From positions 9,106 through 73,105 of the forward strand of contig CAMPKC010000020.1 in the NCBI GenBank assembly GCA_946887045.1: a DNA stretch of 64,000 nucleotides, written 5' to 3'. Source of the DNA: an uncultured Sphingobacteriaceae bacterium. GTDB taxonomy: Bacteria; Bacteroidota; Bacteroidia; Sphingobacteriales; Sphingobacteriaceae. Made by a program: the position numbers and the translations under genes. The notes below the pieces were generated by a model, which saw only the letters and a list, made by a program, of their open reading frames with translations, did not search any database and was not told the DNA's origin. Positions 46,901-55,602 of this stretch are shown piece by piece (position 1 is the first letter of the stretch; the number at the start of each line of letters is the position of its first letter).

Positions 46901-48017
46901 AGCCCCCGCCTTGAAATAAAGTGGTATTGTACGGACTGTTTTCTCCCAAATCCATAAATGCAAGTACATCTCTTGAATCGGTGGTGCTATTACTGCGATT
47001 TGTTACCCATACTTCAATTTTTGTTACAGTTGCAGAGGATGTGATAATTGGGATGTTTTGTAATGCTTTGTTGTAATTGTTTCTGAAATACTGGGCTAAA
47101 AAATAATGTTTGTTAGCCTCGTAATTATCGGCTGTAATCCTGAACTCATTTTGTTGTGATCCGTTGCTGATGTTAATTTCCCGCGGTTGTGATTTTTGCT
47201 GAGAAAAGATACTCGTTACATTTAGTCGGCCGAATTGCAATTGAGTTTTTAAGCCGAAGAGTGCCTGACTTCCAGTTATCAAGCTTGAGCTTAAAGGAAG
47301 GCTTACGTTTCCAGCTTCAATTTTTTGGATTATTTCGTCGGGTCTGCCAGTATAATCCAGCTTCATTTGATTTTCGAAATCAAATTGAGCCTCGGTATTG
47401 TAGTTTGTTGTTATCCTCAGTTTTTCTCCAATCCGGCCAACAACATTCATTTGTATTCGCTGATCAAAGTCGAAATTTCCCTGTCTTCTTTGGCGTTCGT
47501 TGAAAAGCGGATTCTCATTTTTATTCAGCCTGCCTGCTAAGGTTAATTCTGCACTCCCTTGTGGTCTGATATCAATAACAGAGCCTCCAAATATTCGTTC
47601 AAACGATTTATTGTTGATTGACACCGAGGGGATAAATCCTGGTTCGTGTGCTGCATTAATAGGTGCGTCCGATAGTTTCCGCCAGTAATCCCGCTTTACC
47701 TGTTCATTTTCATAACGCTGATATTCTGAAATGCTTAAATACTGTGGGGCCCTATAGGGTCTGTCGCCAATCTTCTCCTGAATTATATAACGTTTCGTTA
47801 TGGGGTCGAAATCAACTGAACGTCTGATATTAGATGGATTAGGTAGGTGTAATCCAGGTTGAGGCCGTAGATCCAGGATCCGGGAATCTTTAAACGGATA
47901 TTTTACTTTAAGACTATCAGAGGAAGGATTGTTCACTTGCGAATATCCTCCGACAGAAAGGAAAACTAAAAAGAAACAGTGGATCCTTCGTAAGAAAAAG
48001 GCAGGTATACTATTCAA
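40989..48017 (-). CDS. sprA: T9SS translocon SprA (Sov)
   Basis: A 2342-residue outer-membrane protein, the size expected for SprA, a 36-strand barrel and the secretion pore of the type IX system. It has a signal ending near GGYSQ. Repeated features of the family include the N-terminal SVDFDPITKRYIIQEKIG, the stretch FAGSKNGASYLDDFEGSRS, WFNELRLTDFDERGGWA and a C-terminal strand ending NFGMSLRFTLQ. It is required for gliding and for export of T9SS cargo. It follows ruvA by 22 bases and probably shares a transcript with maeB and ruvA. Confidence 0.95.
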   Translation of the reverse strand: MNSIPAFFLRRIHCFFLVFLSVGGYSQVNNPSSDSLKVKYPFKDSRILDLRPQPGLHLPNPSNIRRSVDFDPITKRYIIQEKIGDRPYRAPQYLSISEYQRYENEQVKRDYWRKLSDAPINAAHEPGFIPSVSINNKSFERIFGGSVIDIRPQGSAELTLAGRLNKNENPLFNERQRRQGNFDFDQRIQMNVVGRIGEKLRITTNYNTEAQFDFENQMKLDYTGRPDEIIQKIEAGNVSLPLSSSLITGSQALFGLKTQLQFGRLNVTSIFSQQKSQPREINISNGSQQNEFRITADNYEANKHYFLAQYFRNNYNKALQNIPIITSSATVTKIEVWVTNRSNSTTDSRDVLAFMDLGENSPYNTTLFQGGGSALPAGFQGPGFPQQSNNLLQNIPADARLTNSNSINSYFQGTGGTDNYSKLTYARKLTEREYTLNARLGYISLNSSLNADEVLAVAFRYNVNGVEYQVGEFSTDVPVDPNNPQLLFTKLLKNEILKTNLPTWDLMMKNIYSLGAYQISRNAFNLNIFRLDEETGIEQPLINEGSRTNRKLWIQVTNLDNLNQVGDNRPDGFFDFVEGVTIDPLNGRITFPLVEPFGSDLARQFVPVSEQNLIEKYVFQPLYDSTRVIAQQLFPRLNRYILKGTYQSEVSSEFQLNAINVPPGSVQVTAGTLPLVEGADFTVDYNSGRVRILNQALLSSGQQIKIKMENNELFGLQQRSLFGSRFDYHVSDKLNLGGTIMNLSERPLTPKINIGEEAISNTILGMDANYSSDSRWLTKMIDKLPFLSTKEASSVTFTGEFAKLIPGHPSALDFAGSKNGASYLDDFEGSRSIIDIKSPAGWQIAGTPQLFPEAQDLSLAYGFNRARLAFYNIDPLFFNRNNSLTPTNIKNNKNEQSNHFVREVIEQEVFPFKQSTTGQPLTLPTFDLAYYPMLRGPYNYTTSGINPNGTLNNPRSRWGGIFRRMESTDFEALNIEFIEMWVMDPFIYKPAATGGDLYFNLGSISEDILKDGRKSLENGLPGDGDPAKTDLTVWGRIPKLQPVIQAFDNDPSARKFQDVGLDGLNSTDERQFFAPFLSQLNPQAATQLQTDPSSDDFQYYRGSDLDNSNAGILKRYERYNGPEGNSKTNEQSQAELGIDNSAATSLPDGEDINRDNNSSLADEYFQYKVSIRPQDMIVGQNYITDKVTSTVKLPNGLSQQVSWYQFKIPIAQYQQKVGNIQDFKSIRFARMFMTDFADTTILRMAKLQLVRGEWRRYNSENTSSKVIADPVLGLNPPLDNSTLDVSTVNIEENGRRTPIPYVVPPGIERERDFSNFRGDTRQNEQSLAVNVKDLRDGYGRAAFRTTYNDFRSYRRIEMFIHAEGEQLNDNDVSGFLRIGTDNQDNYYEYQIPLKVTVPGSRNANAIWPEVNKLDIELKLFQSAKAARNIAIDRGTHPGSNIPFVFKDGKNTIIIVGQPDLSKVRIYMVGVLNPLRSSSNPGVDDGMDKSAQVWFNELRLTDFDERGGWAATARLNTKLADFGDVTISGSTSTVGFGSIDKKVSERNRNEDMFFDLSSSLELGKFLPARTGIKVPMFFNFSRQLSTPQYDPRFQDMELNNTLEGLSKNERKAINGIVNDFTRRQSINFTNVRKIKTNPNSKTRLWDIENWSANYAFTAYNHRDFITESALQKTYRAGLAYNYSGESKNYAPFEKIIKSNMLSLFKDFNFSLLPSMLNFRIDVDRLYSENTLRDNNPNNFIPINTNFNKNFQMSRLYGMGWELTKSLKLDFNATNYSVIDEPEGRLDGLKRDTVWNNLKKLGRNTDYNHTLNLNYTVPINKIPGLAWTSLVARYGTNFNWRTEPLSTLRIDSINLGNTIQNARTIQLNPSLNFITLYNKFGFIRKANDPNNKSASKLLVGVLTSLKNITGAYTKTQGTFLPGYLPESKILGYDLDANAPGWDFIFGGQQDIRGRAVENGWITRDSLMNQLYITTRKEDLNIRGTIEPLADLRIELTASKSQSFNYSTNFRFSPTNNSFENQSPITTGDFSISYLLFRTAFAKDDKDSGSKLFRQFEANREIISRRLGSLNPNSAGTSGGYADGYGKNSQDVIIASFLSAYSGKDPENTRLSGFPKIPIPNWRLTYNGLTKYPFFNNIFASFDVNHTYRSSYNINSFNSLARYQELNGFSNLKDVNDNFLPAYQFSQITLAEQFLPLLGIDFRLKNNLTANFEYRKSRLLSLSLANSQLAQQRDNGITFGLGYRTSNFRFPLGLFSGKKLNNDLNFKMDFALNDRKTVIYRADVEDPEISSGAKNITVRPSIDYVLNQRFNLRLFYDGNVTQPYTSQTFNTSFSNFGMSLRFTLQ

Positions 48018-48039
48018 CGCCTGTTAGATTTATTGGTAA

Positions 48040-48624
48040 TTATAAGGTTTTCAGCGCAATCTTTATCAACTGTTCAACTGATAAACTTTCAGATGACAAT
48101 TTTATTGCACTGTCCAATGCTTTTTCTGCTGCGTTTTTTGCAAAGCCTAGCATTACGAGTGCTGACAACGCTTCGTCTTTAGCTGTAAAATGTTGTGGTT
48201 CAGATGTTAATGTCTCCAGTCCTTCTTTTTTTAATTTGTCTTGCAGCTCCAGAATCAGGCGTTGAGCAGACTTGGGCCCAATTCCCTTAATTCGCTGCAT
48301 TTGAGATACATCGCCCTTCACAATGGCTGTTTGAATCTCATCAGGGGTGACAGACGATAAAATCATTCGCCCCGTTCCCGGCCCAACTCCAGACACTGAA
48401 ATAAGATGAAGAAATAGCCTTCTCTCACCTTCTTCTGCAAACCCATATAAGGTATGTGCATCTTCTTTTACATGTAACCAGGTATAAAGCCTGCATCTTT
48501 CCTGATTTGCAAGTTTTGAATACGTACTAAGGGATATATTAATGTGGTATCCAATTCCATTAGCGTCAATTACCACATAAGTGGCACACTTGAAAACTAA
48601 TTTCCCATCTATATAAGCGTACAT
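48040..48624 (-). CDS. ruvA: Holliday junction branch migration protein RuvA
   Basis: A 194-residue DNA-binding protein that with RuvB moves Holliday junctions. Two helix-hairpin-helix motifs are visible: VSGVGPGTGRMIL and IKGIGPKSAQRLI. Its C-terminal domain III ends in SVEQLIKIALK. The ATG overlaps the maeB stop by one base, and RuvB and RuvC are not adjacent. The maeB-ruvA-sprA order is, from memory, common in Bacteroidota. Confidence 0.96.
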   Translation of the reverse strand: MYAYIDGKLVFKCATYVVIDANGIGYHINISLSTYSKLANQERCRLYTWLHVKEDAHTLYGFAEEGERRLFLHLISVSGVGPGTGRMILSSVTPDEIQTAIVKGDVSQMQRIKGIGPKSAQRLILELQDKLKKEGLETLTSEPQHFTAKDEALSALVMLGFAKNAAEKALDSAIKLSSESLSVEQLIKIALKTL

Positions 48625-50945
48625 TATAATTTTTTTCTGCGACTAAAAATTCCTGTTTTCTTGTTGCTGATTCGTTGTTCTTGCTTTGATTGAGCGTCTA
48701 CCACCGCAATGGTAACCATATTAACGATTTCACGTACAGAACTTCCCATCTGCAGTACATGAACCGCCTTGTTCAATCCCAGTAAAATAGGTCCCACTGC
48801 CTCAGCTTCACCAAGCTCTTGTAAAAGTTTATATGCAATGTTTCCCGATTCCAGATTTGGAAATACCAGAGTGTTGGCCGGAGCATCCGCAAGTGTACTA
48901 AAAGGAAAGTTATCTTTCAGTAGGGAATTGTTCATTGCAAAATTCGCCTGCATTTCTCCATCGACTGTAATTTCCGGATGTTGCTCGTGTAAAATGCGAA
49001 CAGCTTCCCTCGTTTTATCGGGAACTTCACCCTCATTGGAGCCGAAGTTGGAGTAAGAAAGCATCGCAATACGCGGAATGATGTTGAATTTTCTCACAGA
49101 ATTATCCAGCAAGATAGTGAGATCTACCAATTCTTCGAGGGTTGGGTTTTTAGTGATGGTGGTATCGCCAAAAAATACAGGTCCTTTTTTTGTTAGCATC
49201 ATATACATTCCTGCCACCCGATTAACCCCTTCCTCGGTTCCTATTACCTGCAGCGCCGGTCTAACCGTTGCGCCGTAATCTTTAGTCAGGCCTGAAATGA
49301 GAGCATCTGCCTCACCAAATTCGACCATGCAAGCACCATAATAATTTCTATCGAGCAGAAGTTTTCTGGCTTCGTACAGATTTATTCCTTTACGCTGACG
49401 CTTTTGGTAAAGTAGCTGTGCATACTGCTCAACCTTAGCTGTTTCTTCGGCAGGTTCAATAATCTGAACCCCATCCAAATCAAGGCCTGTTTCTTTTAAA
49501 ATGGACTTGATTTTGGCTTTATTTCCCAGCAAAATAGGCCGGGCAATACCTTCGTCTTTTACAATCTGAGCCGCTTTTAAGATTTTGTAGTGGTCTGCTT
49601 CTGCAAAAACTATACATTTTGGATCTGATTTAGCTTTGCTGCTAAGTCCACGTAAAAGAGCATCTTCTGTTCCAAGCCTCCTACTTAACTCATCTGCGTA
49701 TGCATCCCAGTTTGAAATAGTTTTGCGAGCAATTCCAGACTCGATCGCTGCCTTAGCCACTGCTACCGAAACTGACGTAATTAACCTCGGATCCATCGGC
49801 TTGGGAATGATATAATCCTTGCCAAAGCTGATGTTCTTTTTGTTATTGTATGCAAGGTTGACCGATTCAGGGACTGTTTTCTTAGCAAGTTCTGCAATCG
49901 CTTTAACCGCAGCAATTTTCATCTCCTCATTAATGCCGGTCGCCCTTACATCCATTGCGCCGCGGAAAATGTATGGAAACCCTAAAACGTTGTTAACCTG
50001 GTTTGGATAATCAGAACGTCCTGTGGCCATAATTACATCCTTTCGGGCGTCGACAGCTAGTTCATATGCAATTTCGGGATTTGGGTTTGCCATCGCGAAA
50101 ACTATAGGGTTTTTCGCCATAGTTTTGAGCATTTCAGGACTCAATACATCGGAAGTAGAAAGGCCAATAAATACATCCGAATCTTTCATCGCTTCAGCAA
50201 GTGTATTGATGTCCCTTTCGGTTGCGAATTCGGCTTTTATTGGGTCAAGTTTTTCACGGTCTTTACGTATTACGCCTGACCGGTCAACCATTACCATGTT
50301 CTCTTTTAAAGCTCCAAGGCTTACATAAAGTCTTGAACATGAAATTGCTGCAGCGCCGGCACCGTTAATTACTATCTTAACCTTATTTAATTTTTTTCTC
50401 TGGATCTCACAGGCATTCAGAAGGGCCGCTGCAGAAATTATTGCCGTACCATGCTGATCATCATGCATTACCGGAATATTCATTTCCGCTTTTAAGCGAC
50501 GTTCAATTTCAAAACATTCCGGGGCTTTTATATCCTCAAGGTTGATGCCTCCAAAAGTCGGTTCGAGCGCTTTTACGATCTTAACGAATTCATCAACATC
50601 CTTTGTGTTCAGTTCAAGATCGAATACATCGATGTCTGCGAAAATCTTGAATAACAGACCTTTTCCTTCCATAACGGGCTTGCCGGCTTCCGGTCCGATA
50701 TCTCCTAATCCAAGCACTGCTGTGCCATTGCTGATCACAGCGACAAGATTTCCTTTTGCAGTATATTTATAAACGTCGTCAGTATTATCTGCTATGCGAA
50801 GGCAAGGCTCGGCTACACCGGGCGAATAAGCTAAGGTGAGATCACGCTGCGAATTCGTAGGTTTGGTAGGAACAACTTCTATTTTCCCGGGGCGGCCCTG
50901 AGAATGGTAGTCAAGAGCATCCTGCTTACGATTAATTTTACTCAT
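48624..50945 (-). CDS. maeB: NADP-dependent malic enzyme with C-terminal phosphotransacetylase-like domain
   Basis: A 773-residue fused enzyme converting malate to pyruvate with NADP reduction. The malic domain carries [14 protein letters not shown], the DDQHGTAI stretch and a nucleotide loop ([10 protein letters not shown]). The C-terminal part (from about residue 425) resembles phosphotransacetylase, a regulatory domain in these enzymes ([31 protein letters not shown]). The length is standard for MaeB. Confidence 0.95.
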   Translation of the reverse strand: MSKINRKQDALDYHSQGRPGKIEVVPTKPTNSQRDLTLAYSPGVAEPCLRIADNTDDVYKYTAKGNLVAVISNGTAVLGLGDIGPEAGKPVMEGKGLLFKIFADIDVFDLELNTKDVDEFVKIVKALEPTFGGINLEDIKAPECFEIERRLKAEMNIPVMHDDQHGTAIISAAALLNACEIQRKKLNKVKIVINGAGAAAISCSRLYVSLGALKENMVMVDRSGVIRKDREKLDPIKAEFATERDINTLAEAMKDSDVFIGLSTSDVLSPEMLKTMAKNPIVFAMANPNPEIAYELAVDARKDVIMATGRSDYPNQVNNVLGFPYIFRGAMDVRATGINEEMKIAAVKAIAELAKKTVPESVNLAYNNKKNISFGKDYIIPKPMDPRLITSVSVAVAKAAIESGIARKTISNWDAYADELSRRLGTEDALLRGLSSKAKSDPKCIVFAEADHYKILKAAQIVKDEGIARPILLGNKAKIKSILKETGLDLDGVQIIEPAEETAKVEQYAQLLYQKRQRKGINLYEARKLLLDRNYYGACMVEFGEADALISGLTKDYGATVRPALQVIGTEEGVNRVAGMYMMLTKKGPVFFGDTTITKNPTLEELVDLTILLDNSVRKFNIIPRIAMLSYSNFGSNEGEVPDKTREAVRILHEQHPEITVDGEMQANFAMNNSLLKDNFPFSTLADAPANTLVFPNLESGNIAYKLLQELGEAEAVGPILLGLNKAVHVLQMGSSVREIVNMVTIAVVDAQSKQEQRISNKKTGIFSRRKKL

Positions 50946-51042
50946 TGGATTTATCGCTTGGTGAGGTCGGTAAAATTACGAATCTAATTTTGCGGGGCAA
51001 CCGCTTTGAGCGAAATAATAAAAGATTTTTCCCTTGGGTTAA

Positions 51043-52215
51043 TTACCCTTGAATAATCTTTAACACCATCCCTGTATGCACTGAGTAATGCTTTAACTTA
51101 TTTATAATCCTAATTTCCTCTTCAGTGCTGTTAAACTTTTCAGCAATAGAGTCCAGGGTATCGCCCTCCTGAACTTTATATGAAAAAGATACATCGCGAT
51201 GTACATACCTGGAAGTTTTTGGGACTTGTTCGTTTGCCGGGATAGCATACGAAAGAAGGAGCTCTCCGTCTACAGGTTCAGATTTAAGCATTTCTTCGCG
51301 TAAAGCTGTATAGATGTAAGATTTGATCTCTGGAATAACTAACTTTTTAGGGTCTTTTACTGTTCCGCCAATAGTTAAGTTCTTGTAAGAGGGATTTAAA
51401 AGCGTCAGGAGATCAAAATCTATGTTAGTTGCTTTGGCAACGCTCCATAGTGAAACCTTTCTGTTCACGGTTAAGGTGTTCGTGAATATGTTAAGATTTG
51501 TTGGCGACGGATAGATACCATGTTTTTTATAATTATTCATGATATAAACGGTCGCAATAAACGACGGTACATAGCTTTGAGTTTCTACCGGGAGGTATTT
51601 TCGTATGGTCCAATAATCCAGATCTCCTCCACCAGCATCCTCCCTGGCCCATCTTATTCTATTATGACCACAATTATACGAGGCGATAGCTAATAACCAA
51701 TCATTGTACATTTCATATGATTTCAAAAGGTAATCAGCGGCTGCCGCAGAGGCTAAAACCGGATCTTTCCGCTCGTCAAGGGTATCATTAATGGTTAGGC
51801 CGTAAATTTTACCAACAGGTTCAATGAACTGCCATAATCCGGTTGCGCCAACCCACGACTGGGCATTTGGGTTTAAAGAGGATTCTACTACAGATAAGTA
51901 TTTAAGCTCGGACGGAAGTCCTTTATCCTTAAATACACGCTCATATATAGGAAAATAATATTTTGAAAGACCAAGAACTCTTGAAAATCGAGCTTTTTGA
52001 GATGCATATGATTCGATCAGCTTTTGGACCGATTCGTTGTAGGTAAGGGGAACCGTTTTCTGTAAATTTTCGAGGGTAAGGCGGTAGGCAGGGTCGACGG
52101 AGGTCGTACTGTTAATTGTAATCTTTTTTTCTGATGCTTTGGTTCCCAGCGAAAAACTCAATAATCCCACTCCGCTGAACAAAACCAAAGTATAGGTTAA
52201 TGCTCTTTTCATCAA
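51043..52215 (-). CDS. Membrane-bound lytic transglycosylase with LysM (MltD type)
   Basis: A 390-residue periplasmic transglycosylase that cleaves peptidoglycan to 1,6-anhydro-MurNAc ends, the sugar AnmK later recycles. The catalytic Glu111 lies in SVVESSLNPNA, with GATGLWQF and the motif IASYNCGHNRI following, the family 1 SLT set. A LysM domain is at the C-terminus (YKVQEGDTLDSIAEKFN). The N-terminus is a signal sequence without a clear lipobox. It is the last gene of the envelope cluster, 45 bases after gatA. Confidence 0.9.
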   Translation of the reverse strand: MMKRALTYTLVLFSGVGLLSFSLGTKASEKKITINSTTSVDPAYRLTLENLQKTVPLTYNESVQKLIESYASQKARFSRVLGLSKYYFPIYERVFKDKGLPSELKYLSVVESSLNPNAQSWVGATGLWQFIEPVGKIYGLTINDTLDERKDPVLASAAAADYLLKSYEMYNDWLLAIASYNCGHNRIRWAREDAGGGDLDYWTIRKYLPVETQSYVPSFIATVYIMNNYKKHGIYPSPTNLNIFTNTLTVNRKVSLWSVAKATNIDFDLLTLLNPSYKNLTIGGTVKDPKKLVIPEIKSYIYTALREEMLKSEPVDGELLLSYAIPANEQVPKTSRYVHRDVSFSYKVQEGDTLDSIAEKFNSTEEEIRIINKLKHYSVHTGMVLKIIQG

Positions 52216-52260
52216 TTTTTACTAGTTTGGCACCAATGCCGTAAATATCAGTGCCTTTTA

Positions 52261-53700
52261 CTAAACTACCTGTTTTTTTGTTACATTCAAAAAGTATTTA
52301 GAAAACGAAAGCAGCTCTGCTTCTCCAAAACGTTTCCCGATAAATTGTATGCCTAGTGGTAAATTTTCTTTGCTTGTTCCAACCGGCAGCGAAATAGCAG
52401 GGATCCCAGCCAATGAGGCCTGAACTGTGAAAATATCTGCCAGGTACATCACCACCGGATCGTCAGTTTTCTCTCCAATTCCAAATGCGGGACCAGGCGT
52501 TGTAGGCAGCAAAATAAAATCGTGGTTCTGAAGTATTTCGTCTGTTTTCTCGCGAATCAAGCGTCTTACTTTTTGAGCTTTACCGTAAAATGCATCATAA
52601 TGTCCGGCGCTTAATACGAAAGTTCCTAAAAGGATGCGACGTTTAACTTCTTCACCAAATCCTTCTGAACGCGATTTTTTATACGTACTTTCTAAGTCAA
52701 CAGCATTCGGGCTCCTGTAGCCGTAATGTACTCCATCATAGCGGGCCAAATTTGATGATGATTCGGCCATTGTCAGGATATAATAAGTCGGCACCACATA
52801 ATCAAGGTATGGAAAAGAAATAGGCTCTACCTCATGCCCTTCTTCCAGCAGACGTTTAATGGTGCTTTCTGTAATTGCTTTAATCTCCGGGTCTAAACCT
52901 TCGCTGTGCAACGTTTCTGGAAGATATGCGATACGTTTTTTCCCTGATGAGTTTAAGTTTTGTGAATATGCGGGTACTGGCAGAGTAGAACAGGTGCTGT
53001 CGTACTCATCATGTCCCGCAATTACTTCTAAAAGCAAGGCTGCATCTTCTACTGAATTTGTTATCGGGCCCACTTGATCGAAAGATGAAGCGTAAGCAAT
53101 AATTCCATGACGAGAAACTCTTCCATAAGTTGGTTTTAGTCCGACAACGCCACAAAAAGCAGCAGGCTGTCGTACCGAACCACCTGTATCTGTGCCCAGT
53201 GATGCCATACATAAGCCAGCCTGAACAGCTACCGCCGAGCCGCCGGAAGAACCCCCGGGAACTTTGGTGTTATCGGCATCATTTTTAACCGGCCCAAAAT
53301 AGGAGTTTTCATTCGAGCCGCCCATGGCAAACTCGTCACAGTTTTGACGCCCGATTATAATAGCGTCCTCCGCCAGAATACGTTCAACAACTGTGGATGA
53401 GAAAATTGAATTGTAATTTTGCAAAATTTTAGATCCCGCAGAGACATTATGATCTTTATAACAGATTAAATCTTTGATACCAAGAATCATCCCTCCAAGT
53501 TTTCCCGCAGTGCCATTCAATATTTTAGCCTGAATTTCAGCTGCTCTGGCTTTTGCTTCATCAGCATAAACCTCCACAAAAGCATTTAAATGCTTTTTTT
53601 CCTCTATTCGCTGTAAATAATCCTGAACAAGTTCGACTAATTGAATTTTACCTTCTTTTATCTCTGTTTGGACAGAGTTTAGAGATGAGTACTGATGCAT
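52261..53700 (-). CDS. gatA: Asp-tRNA(Asn)/Glu-tRNA(Gln) amidotransferase subunit A
   Basis: A 479-residue amidase subunit that releases ammonia from glutamine for transamidation of misacylated tRNA. The Ser-cisSer-Lys triad is Lys76, Ser151 and Ser175, with GGSSGGSAVAV around Ser151 and GTDTGGSVRQPA around Ser175. GatB and GatC are not adjacent. Length is normal. It is separated from the upstream tatA gene by 118 bases. Confidence 0.95.
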   Translation of the reverse strand: MHQYSSLNSVQTEIKEGKIQLVELVQDYLQRIEEKKHLNAFVEVYADEAKARAAEIQAKILNGTAGKLGGMILGIKDLICYKDHNVSAGSKILQNYNSIFSSTVVERILAEDAIIIGRQNCDEFAMGGSNENSYFGPVKNDADNTKVPGGSSGGSAVAVQAGLCMASLGTDTGGSVRQPAAFCGVVGLKPTYGRVSRHGIIAYASSFDQVGPITNSVEDAALLLEVIAGHDEYDSTCSTLPVPAYSQNLNSSGKKRIAYLPETLHSEGLDPEIKAITESTIKRLLEEGHEVEPISFPYLDYVVPTYYILTMAESSSNLARYDGVHYGYRSPNAVDLESTYKKSRSEGFGEEVKRRILLGTFVLSAGHYDAFYGKAQKVRRLIREKTDEILQNHDFILLPTTPGPAFGIGEKTDDPVVMYLADIFTVQASLAGIPAISLPVGTSKENLPLGIQFIGKRFGEAELLSFSKYFLNVTKKQVV

Positions 53701-53818
53701 GCCGTGAAATTACGCATTTCTGTGGAATGAAAACAATAATGCTTCATTCATTGAAATTTTTAAAAATTGAAAAACCCCATCCGGATAAGAATGAGGTTGA
53801 AATGTCTGCTTTGAAAGA

Positions 53819-54013
53819 TTATAAATCGCGACGGTCAGCGTCTTTCGTTGCTGCAGGCTCACCATCTTTACCTTCTTTGAATTCTTTTACTCCGCGACCT
53901 AATCCGCGCATTAATTCAGGGATCTTTTTACCGCCGAATAGTAAAAGAAGTGCCACAACAATTAAGATAATTTCTGGTGCACCTAAGCCTACTAAAAAAA
54001 TACTACTTACCAT
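53819..54013 (-). CDS. tatA: Twin-arginine translocase subunit TatA/TatE (second copy)
   Basis: A 64-residue protein with the single membrane helix (PEIILIVVALLLLFGGKK), an FGGKKIPEL hinge and an amphipathic helix ending in a charged tail. It forms the Tat pore with TatC. It lies 3 bases after another TatA-like gene; both have the same hinge, so this is a tandem pair. No tatC is adjacent. Confidence 0.92.
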   Translation of the reverse strand: MVSSIFLVGLGAPEIILIVVALLLLFGGKKIPELMRGLGRGVKEFKEGKDGEPAATKDADRRDL

Positions 54014-54016
54014 GTT

Positions 54017-54292
54017 TTATAATTTTGACTGTGTCTGATCTGTTTTTGTTTCTGTACTTGATGAACTGCTTACATCAACATTCATGTCATCATGTACGGA
54101 ATTTATATTGCGATGGATTTCTCTCTTTACTCCATCTGATGCATCTTTAAATTCCCGAATCCCTTTTCCTAATCCGCGAGCCAGCTCAGGAAGCTTTTTG
54201 CCGCCGAAAAGTAACAACACGGCCAGCATGATTAACATTATCTCCGGAGTTCCCATATTCAGGAATAAAAAAATTGAGCTCAACATTATCAA
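54017..54292 (-). CDS. Twin-arginine translocase subunit TatA/TatB-like (first copy)
   Basis: A 91-residue protein with a helix (MGTPEIMLIMLAVLLLFGGKK) and the same FGGKKLPEL hinge as its neighbour, but with a longer, Ser/Thr-rich acidic tail (about 35 residues). It could be TatA or take the TatB role; the longer tail suggests a specialised partner. An ATG two codons downstream (54286) is an alternative start. Confidence 0.9.
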   Translation of the reverse strand: MIMLSSIFLFLNMGTPEIMLIMLAVLLLFGGKKLPELARGLGKGIREFKDASDGVKREIHRNINSVHDDMNVDVSSSSSTETKTDQTQSKL

Positions 54293-54305
54293 TTAATTAA
54301 GTTTA

Positions 54306-54313
54306 CAAATATA
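54306..54313 (-). promoter_or_regulatory. -7 box upstream of the tat gene pair
   Basis: On the minus strand TATATTTG matches the -7 consensus exactly, 14 bases before the ATG at 54292. No clear -33 box is at the right distance, so this is tentative. Confidence 0.35.
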
Positions 54314-54339
54314 AATATATATACGTTGTAAATTCTAAT

Positions 54340-55584
54340 TTAGTTTGCCAGCCAGGTTTCGGGGTTCATAGCCACTCCACCTTTTCTGACTTCAAAATGC
54401 AGCTGGGTGGTCCCATCCACCGGATCAGTTATTACAGTGCCGATATTTTGTTTTAGAGACACCTTATCTCCCTTAGATACGCTTGCAGAACGCAGATTAG
54501 AGTATACTGTGAAGTATTCACCATGCTTGATAAGGACCACATATGATCCCCCCATGTTTAAGACAGTTGATACTTCACCCGAAAACACAGCTCTTACGCT
54601 TGAGCCCGGTTCTGTTTGAATGTCTATTCCATTGTTTTCGACTGTAACATTCCCGTAACGATTAGTTCCAAAACGTGCCACACTATTGCCGGAGGCAACA
54701 GGCCACGGAAGTCTCCCCCGATTACTTAAAAAATCTGAAGATAATTTAGCTGCTTCTGGTGTTGAGGCTAATACTCTCGAGCCTGACGCAACAGGTTTAG
54801 CAGCGGTACCCGATCTTTCGGCTTCAGCTTTGGCTGCGGCTTCAGCGCGACGTTTAGCCTCGGCGATTTCCCGGTTAATCGCCGCGTTAATTGACCTGTT
54901 TAATTTGGCAACTTCTTTCTGCTTTTGCGATACCTGTTGTTTTAGTTGTTTTTCTTGTTTGGTCAGTTTACCTAATTGTACCGACTTGTTGTTTTTTTCT
55001 TTACCGAGCGTAACCTTCTCTTTTTCCTGATCGTGCAATAAATTGTTTTTAGATTTTTTATTCCGATCCAGCTCAACAATTTTCATTCCCAGTTCTTTCT
55101 GGGTTTCCTGAATATAATTCGCTTGTTTTTTTCTGTAATCACCAAATTGTTGCAGATATTTCAATCGCTTATAGGCCTGATTAAAATTGTCGGACGCAAA
55201 AATAAACATGAGCTTCCCATAGGCGCTTTGGTTTCTGAAGGCAAACAAAATCATGCCTGCGTATTCTTTCTTCAGTTTAGTTAACTGAGCCTGAAGCGAA
55301 CGAACAGTATTTGTACTTTCGGATATCTGGCTGTTCAGAAGTTTAACCTCCGAATTAATTGTGTTGATCTTTTCTTCTCTTAAACGAATTTGTGTATTTA
55401 ATACATTTATCTGCTTTAAGGACAATCTTTTATTGCTGCTGACACGTGTCTGAGATCTTTTTAAAGCTTCGATTTCACGAGTTAAGGCCTCTTTCCGGCG
55501 TTTTAACTCTGCGCTGCTCTGACCGAAAGATGAACCTGCGACACAAAAAAATATCAATAATATTAGAAGCCTTTTGAAACTCAT
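54340..55584 (-). CDS. EnvC-like murein hydrolase activator (degenerate M23 domain)
   Basis: A 414-residue exported protein: signal to about residue 21 (ending SFGQ), a coiled coil to about residue 250, then a LytM/M23-type domain. In active LytM enzymes the first zinc motif is HxxxD; here it is NGID with Asn in place of His, and the second is QLHFE, lacking the first His of HxH. Both ligand losses match EnvC, which activates amidases for daughter-cell separation rather than cutting peptidoglycan. It follows a DUF4292 lipoprotein by 18 bases. Confidence 0.9.
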   Translation of the reverse strand: MSFKRLLILLIFFCVAGSSFGQSSAELKRRKEALTREIEALKRSQTRVSSNKRLSLKQINVLNTQIRLREEKINTINSEVKLLNSQISESTNTVRSLQAQLTKLKKEYAGMILFAFRNQSAYGKLMFIFASDNFNQAYKRLKYLQQFGDYRKKQANYIQETQKELGMKIVELDRNKKSKNNLLHDQEKEKVTLGKEKNNKSVQLGKLTKQEKQLKQQVSQKQKEVAKLNRSINAAINREIAEAKRRAEAAAKAEAERSGTAAKPVASGSRVLASTPEAAKLSSDFLSNRGRLPWPVASGNSVARFGTNRYGNVTVENNGIDIQTEPGSSVRAVFSGEVSTVLNMGGSYVVLIKHGEYFTVYSNLRSASVSKGDKVSLKQNIGTVITDPVDGTTQLHFEVRKGGVAMNPETWLAN

Positions 55585-55602
55585 AGGTGCAAATCTATCT
55601 AA

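Noticed and set aside
53764..53815. Possible terminator hairpin between tatA and gatA
   Set aside because: The arms around ACCCCATCC and GAATGAGGTT have several mismatches, so no stable stem is seen.
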